Counted from the stretch's first letter, positions 1 to 6,726 are shown. The stretch: 7,382 nucleotides of DNA from Bacteroidaceae bacterium (GCA_017472905.1 JAFUNW010000063.1:1-7382), one strand, 5' to 3'. Translations and numbers: made by a program. Notes: generated from the sequence alone by a model not told the origin.

Positions 1-1398
1 ACGCCTGAAGAGACTTTGCAGATATTGAACAACATCAAAGAAAAATACGAAGAGCACCACAACGTGCGCTACACTCCCGAAGCACTGCAAGCGTGTGTCA
101 ATATGGCAGAACGCTACCTCACCGACCGCAGCTTCCCCGACAAAGCCATCGATGTGATGGACGAAGCCGGTTCGCGCATCCATCTTTCGAATGTCAGCGT
201 TCCGAAAGAATTGGAAGAGCAGGAGAAACTCATCGAGCAGCTTAAGGCGCAGAAAAACGAAGCTGTAAAGCAGCAAAACTACGAGTTGGCTGCCGGATTT
301 CGCGATAAAGTGCGCCGCATGGAAGAGGTGTTGGAGCAGATGAAGCGTGACTTCGAAGCTCGCCAAAAGAACGAACCACAAGTAGTAGACGAAGAAAACA
401 TAGCCCAAGTGGTATCCATGATGTCCGGCGTACCTGTGCAACGCATGGCACAGGCTGAGGGGCTGAAACTCAAAGGAATGAAAGAGGAACTCATGGCCCG
501 CGTCATCGCACAGGATGCTGCCGTAGAGAAACTTACGAAAGCAATTTTGCGCAGCCGGGTCGGACTCAAGGACCCCAACCGTCCCATCGGTACGTTTATG
601 TTTCTAGGACCTACCGGAGTGGGTAAAACCCTTTTGGTAAAGGAGTTGGCGCAATATATGTTCGGCACGCCCGATGCCCTTATTCGCGTAGACATGAGCG
701 AATACATGGAGAAGCATGCCGTTTCGCGCCTTGTGGGAGCACCTCCGGGGTATGTAGTTTATGAAGAGGGCGGACAACTTACCGAAAAAGTGCGCCGGAA
801 ACCCTATTCCATCGTCTTGTTTGATGAAATAGAGAAGGCTCACAGCGAAGTGTTCAACATGCTTCTCCAAGTGATGGACGAAGGCCGTCTGACAGACAGT
901 TACGGACGCACTGTTGACTTAAAAAATACCATCATTGTCATGACCTCGAACGTAGGAACCCGTCAGCTCAAGGATTTTGGAAAAGGCGTAGGATTCACAG
1001 CACAGGCAAAAGACGACAAAGAGGTGTCGCGCGGAGTGATTCAAAAGGCGCTGAATAAACATTTCTCGCCTGAATTCCTTAACCGTGTAGACGAAATCAT
1101 CACGTTCGACCAGCTGGATCGTCCGGCCATCCGCCGCATCGTAGACCTTGAACTCAAAGGACTCTATAAACGAGTGGAAACCATTGGATACCAATTGGTT
1201 CTCACCGATTCCGCTTGCGACCTCTTGGCCGATAAGGGCTACGATGTGCAGTTCGGAGCGCGTCCCTTGAAGCGTGCCGTTCAAAACTATGTCGAAGACC
1301 TACTCTCCGAACTGCTCGTAGATGGCAGCATTCCCGAAGGAACCATCATCACCATAGATCGCCATCCCGAAAAGGAAGAACTCTGCGTGGCTGAGTAA
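1..1398 (+). CDS. clpC: ATP-dependent Clp protease ATP-binding subunit ClpC (3' part)
   Basis: Hexameric AAA+ unfoldase that threads proteins into the ClpP peptidase in the cytoplasm. The reading frame is open from base 1 with no start, so the N-domain and most of the first ATPase domain (roughly 375 residues by family length) lie outside the window. Visible in order: the end of the first ATPase domain (DKAIDVMDEAGS); a short coiled coil with a UVR-type motif at 259-327, typical of ClpC and unlike the long ClpB middle domain; and the second ATPase domain. That domain has Walker A GPTGVGKT at 607-630, Walker B IVLFDE at 811-828, sensor 1 Asn at 949, an NR arginine-finger region at 1081-1086 and sensor 2 GAR at 1255-1263. 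A VGF tripeptide at 988-996 sits where ClpC and ClpA carry the ClpP-docking loop, so partnership with ClpP is inferred. It ends in TAA and is followed by a terminator. ClpB is the alternative and is disfavoured by the VGF loop and short middle domain. Confidence 0.95.
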   Translation, partial: TPEETLQILNNIKEKYEEHHNVRYTPEALQACVNMAERYLTDRSFPDKAIDVMDEAGSRIHLSNVSVPKELEEQEKLIEQLKAQKNEAVKQQNYELAAGFRDKVRRMEEVLEQMKRDFEARQKNEPQVVDEENIAQVVSMMSGVPVQRMAQAEGLKLKGMKEELMARVIAQDAAVEKLTKAILRSRVGLKDPNRPIGTFMFLGPTGVGKTLLVKELAQYMFGTPDALIRVDMSEYMEKHAVSRLVGAPPGYVVYEEGGQLTEKVRRKPYSIVLFDEIEKAHSEVFNMLLQVMDEGRLTDSYGRTVDLKNTIIVMTSNVGTRQLKDFGKGVGFTAQAKDDKEVSRGVIQKALNKHFSPEFLNRVDEIITFDQLDRPAIRRIVDLELKGLYKRVETIGYQLVLTDSACDLLADKGYDVQFGARPLKRAVQNYVEDLLSELLVDGSIPEGTIITIDRHPEKEELCVAE

Positions 1399-1444
1399 AG
1401 TTCGGTTCCGAAACCGGAGAACAATGCTCAAAAAATATTCTGCC

Positions 1445-1478
1445 AAAATGTCAGACGAACAAGTCTGGCATTTTTTTT
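1445..1478 (+). terminator. Intrinsic terminator after clpC
   Basis: A 12-base-pair stem with one G-T wobble (left arm AAAATGTCAGAC, right arm GTCTGGCATTTT) encloses a 6-base loop and runs into eight T residues at 1471-1478. It lies 46 bases after the clpC stop and 54 bases before the htpG start, so it probably separates the two chaperone genes into different transcripts. Confidence 0.88.
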
Positions 1479-1532
1479 GTTCTTTCATTTCCGATAAGTT
1501 GATTTTTAACAAACTAAAAACATAATAAGATT

Positions 1533-3584
1533 ATGCAAAAAGGTAATATTGGGGTAACAACCGAAAACATTTTCCCCGTCATCAAAAAGTTTTTGTATAG
1601 CGACCACGAGATTTTCCTCCGCGAATTGGTTTCTAACGCCGTTGACGCCACTCAAAAACTGAAGACTTTGGCCTCAAAAGGCGATTTCAAAGGCGAAATG
1701 GGCGACATCACGGTTCGGGTAGCCTTGGATAAAGAGGCCGGAACCATCACCATCAGCGACCGAGGCATCGGTATGACAGCCGAAGAGATAGACAAATACA
1801 TCAATCAGATTGCATTTTCCGGAGCAAACGATTTCTTGGATAAATATAAAGAGGATGCTAACGCCATTATCGGCCATTTCGGATTGGGATTCTATTCGGC
1901 TTTCATGGTGGCCAAGAAAGTGGACATTATCACCCGCTCTTACAAAGAAGAGGCACAGGCCGTAAAATGGAGCTGTGACGGCAGTCCCGAATATACGCTC
2001 GAAGAGACCGACCGTACCGATCGGGGAACCGACATCGTGCTTCATGTCGATGACGATTGCAAGGAATTTCTTGAAGAGAGCCGTCTTTCTACCCTTTTGA
2101 GCAAATATTGCCGCTTCTTGCCGGTAGCCGTAGCTTTCGGAAAGAAAAAAGAATGGAAAGAGGGAAAACAGGTAGATACGGACGAAGATAACGTAATTAA
2201 CGACACTGCACCTTTGTGGATGAAAAAGCCGCAGGATTTGACGGACGAAGACTACAAGAAGTTCTATCGCGATCTCTACCCAATGTCTGACGAACCGCTC
2301 TTCTGGATTCATCTGAACGTAGATTATCCGTTCAACCTGACCGGTGTACTCTATTTCCCCCGCATCAAGAGCAACCTCGACTTGCAGAAGAATAAAATAC
2401 AACTCTATTGCAACCAGGTGTACGTAACAGATTCTGTAGAGGGTATTGTTCCTGACTTCCTGACCCTGTTGCACGGTGTGATTGACTCTCCGGATATACC
2501 GTTGAATGTATCACGCTCTTATTTGCAGAGCGATTCTAACGTGAAGAAAATTTCTACCTACATCACAAAGAAAGTATCAGACCGCTTGTCGGCCATCTTT
2601 AAAAATGACCGCAAAGAGTTTGAGCAGAAATGGGATGATTTGAAACTTTTCATCCACTACGGATTGCTTACACAGGAAGACTTTTATGATAAGGCCGGTA
2701 AATTTACTCTTTTCAAGGATACCGATGATAAATATTACACCTATGAAGAGTATCAAACCCTTATCAAAGAGAACCAAACCGACAAGGAAGGCAACCTTAT
2801 TTACCTCTATGCCAATAATAAGGAAGAGCAATATATCTACATCGAGGCCGCTACAGCCAAGGGATACAACGTGTTGTTGATGGATGGACAGTTGGACTCG
2901 GCTTTGGTGGGCCTATTGGAACGTAAATTGGAGAAAGCACGCTTTACCCGCGTAGATAGCGATGTCATTGATCGCCTTATAGCCAAGGAGGATGCTTCCG
3001 AAACCAATTTGGAAGCCGGAAAAGGCGAAATGCTCTCTTCTGTATTCCGCAGTCAGTTGCCACAGCTCAATAAAGTAGAGTTCAATGTAGAGACTCACAC
3101 GTTGGGCGAAGCTGCAGGCCCCATCATGATAACCCAAGCCGAATACATGCGCCGCATGAAGGAGATGGCAAATCTGCAACCGGGCATGGCATTCTATGGT
3201 GAAATGCCGGATATGTTCAATTTGGTGCTCAATGTAGACCATAAGCTGATAAAAGGCGTGTTGGCGGATGCAGAAAAAGAGTGTGAAGCATCTTTATCTC
3301 CCATTGAAGCCGAAATTCGTGGATTAAGTGCACGCCGGGCAGCTCTTGAACAAGTTCAGAAAGATAAAAAAGCAGAGGAGATAACTGAAGATGAAAAGAA
3401 CGACTTGGCTGATGTCGAGAAGAAAATAGCAGACGAACGCAGCAAGAAAGAGGCTCTTATTGCCGGATATGCCGCGCAAAATAAGGTCGTACACCAATTG
3501 ATAGACCTCGCTCTTTTACAAAACGGAATGTTGAAAGGCGAAGCCCTGAATAATTTCGTAAAACGAAGTATAGAACTGATTTGA
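1533..3584 (+). CDS. htpG: Molecular chaperone HtpG (bacterial Hsp90), complete
   Basis: Dimeric cytosolic ATP-dependent chaperone of 683 residues; E. coli HtpG has 624. The N-terminal GHKL ATPase domain shows the catalytic Glu31 and Asn35 in ELVSNAVDA, Asp76 in DRGIGM, and the glycine-rich lid GHFGLGF at 114-120. The middle domain has PLWMKKP and LNVSRSYLQ, with Arg328 at the position of the conserved ATP-sensing arginine; the usual Glu after it is Ser329. The C-terminal dimerisation domain resumes in HQLIDLALLQNG and NNFVKRS near the end. Between them, about residues 578-653, lies a strongly charged, helical-looking stretch rich in Lys, Glu and Asp that E. coli HtpG lacks. The ATG at 1533 begins the conserved N-terminal strand directly (QKGNIGVTTENIF), so no other start is likely. 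No Shine-Dalgarno is visible; the leader is A-rich. It lies between terminators and is probably monocistronic. Confidence 0.97.
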   Translation: MQKGNIGVTTENIFPVIKKFLYSDHEIFLRELVSNAVDATQKLKTLASKGDFKGEMGDITVRVALDKEAGTITISDRGIGMTAEEIDKYINQIAFSGANDFLDKYKEDANAIIGHFGLGFYSAFMVAKKVDIITRSYKEEAQAVKWSCDGSPEYTLEETDRTDRGTDIVLHVDDDCKEFLEESRLSTLLSKYCRFLPVAVAFGKKKEWKEGKQVDTDEDNVINDTAPLWMKKPQDLTDEDYKKFYRDLYPMSDEPLFWIHLNVDYPFNLTGVLYFPRIKSNLDLQKNKIQLYCNQVYVTDSVEGIVPDFLTLLHGVIDSPDIPLNVSRSYLQSDSNVKKISTYITKKVSDRLSAIFKNDRKEFEQKWDDLKLFIHYGLLTQEDFYDKAGKFTLFKDTDDKYYTYEEYQTLIKENQTDKEGNLIYLYANNKEEQYIYIEAATAKGYNVLLMDGQLDSALVGLLERKLEKARFTRVDSDVIDRLIAKEDASETNLEAGKGEMLSSVFRSQLPQLNKVEFNVETHTLGEAAGPIMITQAEYMRRMKEMANLQPGMAFYGEMPDMFNLVLNVDHKLIKGVLADAEKECEASLSPIEAEIRGLSARRAALEQVQKDKKAEEITEDEKNDLADVEKKIADERSKKEALIAGYAAQNKVVHQLIDLALLQNGMLKGEALNNFVKRSIELI

Positions 3585-3605
3585 TTGATTCAGAAGTAAT
3601 TATAA

Positions 3606-3647
3606 AAAGTGCCGGAAACTTGAATGCGTCCGGCACTTTATTTTTTT
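3606..3647 (+). terminator. Intrinsic terminator after htpG
   Basis: A perfect 11-base-pair stem (AAAGTGCCGGA with TCCGGCACTTT) and 12-base loop are followed by A and seven T residues. It starts 21 bases after the htpG stop and precedes the tRNA promoter. Confidence 0.93.
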
Positions 3648-3667
3648 AGAAAAAAACAATGGAAATG

Positions 3668-3699
3668 TTTGGTTGGTAATGCAAAAAGCAGTACCTTTG
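3668..3699 (+). promoter_or_regulatory. Bacteroides-type promoter for the tRNA-Arg pair
   Basis: TTTG at 3668-3671 (-33 element) and TACCTTTG at 3692-3699, an exact match to the -7 consensus TAnnTTTG, are separated by 20 bases, within the usual spacing. The predicted transcription start is a few bases after 3699, giving a leader of about 15-20 bases before the first tRNA. No comparable -7 element is visible in the spacer between the two tRNAs, so both are probably made from this promoter. Confidence 0.85.
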
Positions 3700-3721
3700 C
3701 ACCCGTTAAACGAAGAACAAT

Positions 3722-3795
3722 GGCTCCGTAGCTCAACTGAATAGAGCATCTGACTACGGATCAGAAGGTTACAGGTTTGAATCCTGTCGGAGTCA
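3722..3795 (+). tRNA. tRNA-Arg (anticodon ACG), copy 1
   Basis: A full cloverleaf of 74 bases. The acceptor stem is GGCTCCG with CGGAGTC (one G2-U71 wobble), the D stem GCTC/GAGC, the anticodon stem TCTGA/TCAGA with loop CTACGGA, the variable loop has 5 bases, and the T stem ACAGG/CCTGT has loop TTTGAAT. The discriminator is A73 and no CCA is encoded. Anticodon ACG reads CGU and, after deamination of A34 to inosine by TadA, CGC and CGA. A20, C35 and G36 are known arginine identity elements and are present. G36-G37 suggests a TrmD m1G37 substrate. The D loop has A15 and A19 and the T loop has T56; with T48 these form compensated tertiary pairs (see findings). Confidence 0.97.
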
Positions 3796-3831
3796 CGATA
3801 AATACTTCATAAATATTTGTTTGACAAGTTT

Positions 3832-3905
3832 GGCTCCGTAGCTCAACTGAATAGAGCATCTGACTACGGATCAGAAGGTTACAGGTTTGAATCCTGTCGG
3901 AGTCA
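3832..3905 (+). tRNA. tRNA-Arg (anticodon ACG), copy 2
   Basis: Identical base for base to the copy at 3722-3795, including the unusual D-loop and T-loop residues, so those residues are not a sequencing error in one copy. A 36-base A/T-rich spacer separates the two mature tRNAs. The spacer has no good promoter, so the pair is probably one precursor cut by RNase P and 3' processing enzymes, with CCA added afterwards. A strong terminator starts 4 bases downstream. Confidence 0.97.
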
Positions 3906-3909
3906 CAAG

Positions 3910-3940
3910 AACATTCTCGCAGTGATGCGAGGATGTTTTT
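3910..3940 (+). terminator. Intrinsic terminator after the tRNA-Arg pair
   Basis: A 12-base-pair stem with one G-T wobble (AACATTCTCGCA with TGCGAGGATGTT) around a GTGA loop is followed by three further Ts, making five consecutive Ts from 3936. It starts 4 bases after the second tRNA. Confidence 0.9.
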
Positions 3941-3950
3941 GTTTATGGAG

Positions 3951-3992
3951 AGAAAAAGAAAAACGGGAGGTTTCGTATTGAAATCTCCCGTT
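3951..3992 (-). terminator. Intrinsic terminator of the purine salvage operon
   Basis: A 13-base-pair stem (AACGGGAGGTTTC with GAAATCTCCCGTT, one wobble) has a 5-base loop. Read on the - strand it is followed by a T-rich tract (TTTCTTTTTCT, from 3961 back to 3951). It begins 28 bases after the hpt stop. Read on the + strand it is followed by CCCCTTTT, so it may also back up the convergent tRNA terminator. Confidence 0.87.
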
Positions 3993-4020
3993 CCCCTTTT
4001 ATAGGTTTGGCTTTTAGTCT

Positions 4021-4557
4021 TTATTCTATTACTTTGTAGATGTGGCGTAGGTTGCGTCCTTCATGGTCGTAGTCTAACCCGTATCCGACAATGAAGTCGT
4101 TGTCAATGTCAAAACAGCGGTATGGAATGTTTAAATTGACTTTCAGATTTCCCGGCTTAACTAGTAATGATGCAATGTGTACTTCTTTAGGATTTTCTTT
4201 CTCCAACATTTTCAGTAATTCCTGCATGGTTTTTCCCGAGTCAATGATGTCTTCTACTATTACTACGGTGCGTCCTTCAATATTTTGGCTTAGTCCGATG
4301 AGTTGCTTCACTTCTCCTGTAGAATTGAAACCTTCGTAAGAAGCTACTCGTATGAATGTAATTTCACTTGGAATCGTAATATCGCGCAGCAAATCGGCTG
4401 CAAAAACAAAAGAACCGTTAAGAATGACTAAAAACAACGGTTTCTTGCCGGCTAAATCGGCATTGATTTGCTCTGCCACTTCTTTAACTCGTTTAAGCAG
4501 GCTGTCTTCTGAAATATACAGAGAGAATTGTTTGTCTTTAACTTGTACAGTATTCAT
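4021..4557 (-). CDS. hpt: Hypoxanthine (guanine) phosphoribosyltransferase
   Basis: Salvage enzyme of 178 residues that joins hypoxanthine, and often guanine, to PRPP to give IMP or GMP and pyrophosphate in the cytoplasm. Length and motifs fit the bacterial HPRT family. The PRPP-binding motif VVIVEDIIDSGKT is at residues 98-110, with the paired acidic residues Glu102-Asp103. The LNGSF loop at 46-50 contributes to pyrophosphate binding, the flexible catalytic loop is SYEGFNSTG at 73-81, and the C-terminal base-binding segment has FIVGYGLDYD followed by RNL. The ATG at 4557 gives the usual short N-terminus. It is the last gene of the operon, 30 bases after the barrel gene, and is followed by a terminator. 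Base preference (hypoxanthine against guanine or xanthine) cannot be read safely from sequence alone. Confidence 0.95.
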   Translation of the reverse strand: MNTVQVKDKQFSLYISEDSLLKRVKEVAEQINADLAGKKPLFLVILNGSFVFAADLLRDITIPSEITFIRVASYEGFNSTGEVKQLIGLSQNIEGRTVVIVEDIIDSGKTMQELLKMLEKENPKEVHIASLLVKPGNLKVNLNIPYRCFDIDNDFIVGYGLDYDHEGRNLRHIYKVIE

Positions 4558-4587
4558 TTCTATTGGGTTTTCAATTTGTAGATTCGT

Positions 4588-5307
4588 TTAGAAAGTCCAT
4601 TTGGCAGCCAAAGTCGGGATGGCGTAGAAGCGATTATTCATTCCATCGGTGGGCCATACCAAGTTGTTGCTTAGTTCCACTTCAGTTCCCAGACTCAGTT
4701 TGCAATCATCGTCCACACCTTTCAACGCTGCAAGATTGAACCAGAATTGTGGTTCACTACCAAAGACTAATGCACCGTTCACACTGTTGTCGTGCGACAG
4801 GTCGGCATATCCGCTAAAGGTGCACAATCCTTTTGCGAAAGTAATTCCCCATACGGTTGTCAGCTGCCAACTGTGTTTTGTGCCGATGGTTTGGCGGGCC
4901 AGATAGCGGTAAAGTGCCTGTATAGAGAATGTTTTTGTAAAGTCTGCACTGGCCCAATTCCATGCAACACCGGCTAAATAGGCATCGTTATAGCTTCCGG
5001 TTCCGGCGACTCCTCCGTTATATTCTAAGTGTACGGCCAGTGGAGCTTTCCAAAAGCGTAATTCACGAGAGAATTCGGCGTATGCACTTGCCATCGTATT
5101 ATCTGCAAAGTTGCCGTCTACAAAGAAATAGGTGCTACCCCATTTGTCTGCTTTGAAGTTCTCTATGGTTGCAGTCCAATTGGGACGATTAGAGAGTTCG
5201 CCTCCGTAGATAGTATGTCCGAAGTCGTAATGCATCTGTACGTTCAGTTGGGCACTTATCTGTAAGGTTGCCAGCGTCAAGGCTATGGCTAAGAATATTT
5301 TTTTCAT
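4588..5307 (-). CDS. DUF5020/Tsx-like predicted outer-membrane beta-barrel protein
   Basis: A 239-residue exported protein. A classical signal peptide at residues 1-19 (MKK, hydrophobic core, ISA before Gln20) predicts export. The mature part has no long hydrophobic helix and alternates aromatic and polar residues as in amphipathic strands, with motifs such as KWGSTYFFVDG (55-65) and EPQFWFN (185-191). It ends in Phe239, the usual last residue of outer-membrane barrels. I recall this pattern as DUF5020, which resembles the nucleoside channel Tsx; that assignment is from memory. It sits 15 bases after a purine permease and 30 bases before hpt. This suggests, as inference, a channel for purine bases or nucleosides. 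A structural barrel without transport activity remains possible. Confidence 0.75.
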   Translation of the reverse strand: MKKIFLAIALTLATLQISAQLNVQMHYDFGHTIYGGELSNRPNWTATIENFKADKWGSTYFFVDGNFADNTMASAYAEFSRELRFWKAPLAVHLEYNGGVAGTGSYNDAYLAGVAWNWASADFTKTFSIQALYRYLARQTIGTKHSWQLTTVWGITFAKGLCTFSGYADLSHDNSVNGALVFGSEPQFWFNLAALKGVDDDCKLSLGTEVELSNNLVWPTDGMNNRFYAIPTLAAKWTF

Positions 5308-5322
5308 GATGCAAAAGAGGAG

Positions 5323-6621
5323 TTATGGGATGAATTTTAAGAGGAAGTTTAAGAGGAAGAAGGCTGCTAATATGTACATGCCCAAGGATACTTTCTTGTA
5401 GTTACCGCTACAAAGATTAATGAAGATGTAGCTTAGATGTCCCAGAACGATACCATCGGAAATGCTATACGAAAGCGGCATGAAGAGGATGCAAATGAAA
5501 GCCGGGATGGCTTCAGAATAGTCTGTGAAGTTCACTTTCAGCACCGAGCCCATCATCATAAGACCTACCAAGGCCAATACCGGAGTGGTAGCAGCGGCAG
5601 GACTGGCGAGGAATAAGGGGGCGAAGAACAATGCCAATAGGAAGCATGCTCCGGTAATGACTGAGGTTAGTCCGCTTCGACCGCCTTCGTTTACTCCGGC
5701 TGCACTTTCTACATATACGGCAACGGTACTTGTACCCATAACGGCTCCGGCTGCTGTAGAAACAGAGTCAACCATGAAAACCTCTTTCAGTTTAGGTATT
5801 TTGCCATCTGCTCTTATCATACCGGCCCGACTGGTAACTCCGATAACCGTTCCGATACAGTCGAACAGGTCTACAAACAAGAGAGTGAAGACGATGATAA
5901 CCATGTCTTTAGAGAGTATTTGATTCCATTCGAACTTCAAGAATATAGGTTCGATAGAGGGAGGAATGCTAAATACACCGTCAAAGTTGGTCACTCCCAT
6001 AGGGATGCCTATCAAGGTCGTTCCTAAAATACCGAAAAGCAGTGCGCCTTTGATGTTTTTAACCAATAGAACAGAGGTTAGTACAATGCCGATGACTCCC
6101 AAAAGGGCTGAACCGGAAGCCAGATTGCCCAAGCTGACCAACGTGGCTTCGTTGTTGACGATGATGCCTGCACTTTTCAGTCCGATGAAAGCTATATAAA
6201 GTCCGATACCCGCACTGATTGCGTTTTTCAGTGTGTCTGGAATGACATCTACAATCTTTTCACGTAAGTTTGTGACGGTCAGCAATATGAATACCAATCC
6301 TTCCAGGAATACGGCGGTCAGGGCAAACTGCCATGAATAACCCATAATCATGCAGACGGTATAGGCAAAGAAGGCGTTCAAGCCCATACCCGGAGCCAAA
6401 GCCAAGGGCAGTTTGGCATAGAGCCCCATGAAAATAGTGGGCAATGCCGACATAATTACTGTAGTAGTGAACAAGGCACCCTTGTCCATACCTGTTTCGC
6501 TCAAAATATTGGGGTTGACGGCCAGAATGTAGGCCATAGTGAGGAAAGTGGTGATTCCGGCCATCACTTCCGTCTTTACTGTAGATGTTTTCGGGTCGAA
6601 TCCGAAAAGTTTCTCAAGCAT
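5323..6621 (-). CDS. NCS2/AzgA-type purine permease (adenine/guanine/hypoxanthine)
   Basis: An inner-membrane proton-coupled purine transporter of 432 residues from ATG 6621, the usual size for the AzgA/PbuG branch (COG2252). Family signatures are TFLTMAYILAVNP (25-37), APGMGLNAFFAYT (76-88), FVDLFDCIGT (249-258) and VESAAG followed by EGGRSGL (304-318). Many long hydrophobic segments fit the 14-helix fold. Asn82, the Asp251/Asp254 pair and Glu305 lie where I recall substrate residues of Aspergillus AzgA. An in-frame ATG at 6666 would add 15 residues, but it lies inside the promoter -7 box (6664-6671), and the family N-terminus matches MLEKLFGFDP, so 6621 is chosen. It is the first gene of the salvage operon. 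Which of hypoxanthine, guanine or adenine it carries is not decided by sequence; the partner hpt favours hypoxanthine or guanine. Confidence 0.93.
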   Translation of the reverse strand: MLEKLFGFDPKTSTVKTEVMAGITTFLTMAYILAVNPNILSETGMDKGALFTTTVIMSALPTIFMGLYAKLPLALAPGMGLNAFFAYTVCMIMGYSWQFALTAVFLEGLVFILLTVTNLREKIVDVIPDTLKNAISAGIGLYIAFIGLKSAGIIVNNEATLVSLGNLASGSALLGVIGIVLTSVLLVKNIKGALLFGILGTTLIGIPMGVTNFDGVFSIPPSIEPIFLKFEWNQILSKDMVIIVFTLLFVDLFDCIGTVIGVTSRAGMIRADGKIPKLKEVFMVDSVSTAAGAVMGTSTVAVYVESAAGVNEGGRSGLTSVITGACFLLALFFAPLFLASPAAATTPVLALVGLMMMGSVLKVNFTDYSEAIPAFICILFMPLSYSISDGIVLGHLSYIFINLCSGNYKKVSLGMYILAAFFLLNFLLKFIP

Positions 6622-6663
6622 AATAGATAAAAATAGATTTGTTTCTTTGTTTTTAATGAGCCA

Positions 6664-6671
6664 CAAAGATA
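6664..6671 (-). promoter_or_regulatory. Promoter -7 element of the purine salvage operon
   Basis: On the - strand TATCTTTG matches the Bacteroides -7 consensus TAnnTTTG exactly. No good TTTG is present 19-21 bases upstream, so the -33 element is weak or absent. Transcription would start a few bases downstream, leaving an A/T-rich leader of roughly 35 bases before ATG 6621. That is too short for a purine riboswitch. Confidence 0.7.
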
Positions 6672-6726
6672 AATACTATTTTTGGATTATTCGAGGAAAA
6701 GATAAAGAAACTTAATGCAGATGGGT

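Larger units (their letters stand above)
3721..3906 (+). repeat. Tandem 76-base direct repeat (tRNA-Arg duplication)
   Basis: Bases 3721-3796 and 3831-3906 are identical and spaced 110 bases apart start to start. Identity covers the tRNA plus one T before it and one C after it, then ends abruptly on both sides. The spacer is unrelated to the flanks, so the identity is essentially confined to the gene. Confidence 0.95.

Noticed and set aside
279..707. - strand open frame of 142 codons inside clpC
   Set aside because: Shadow of the clpC reading frame; it has no promoter or recognisable protein features.
1403..1416. Small inverted repeat CGGTT/AACCG just after clpC
   Set aside because: Only 5 base pairs with a 4-base loop and no T tract; the real terminator is at 1445-1478.
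1476..1502. Possible htpG promoter (TTTG at 1476 and TAAGTTGA at 1495)
   Set aside because: The -7 candidate matches only four of six fixed positions and the spacing is 15 bases, too short for the Bacteroides pattern; the TTTG is also part of the terminator T tract.
1674..2474. Long - strand open frame of 266 codons inside htpG
   Set aside because: It is antisense to a fully conserved gene, its translation resembles no known domain, and it is explained by codon bias of htpG.
3797..3831. Independent promoter for the second tRNA-Arg in the spacer
   Set aside because: No TAnnTTTG element is present in the 35 bases; the TTTG repeats alone are not sufficient.
5525..5923. + strand open frame of 132 codons opposite the permease
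   Set aside because: The threonine, proline and alanine-rich translation is typical of antisense to a membrane protein gene, and the permease is strongly supported.
6622..6663. Purine riboswitch in the leader of the purine operon
   Set aside because: The predicted leader is only about 35 bases, A/T-rich and without the three-way junction or conserved loop residues of purine aptamers.
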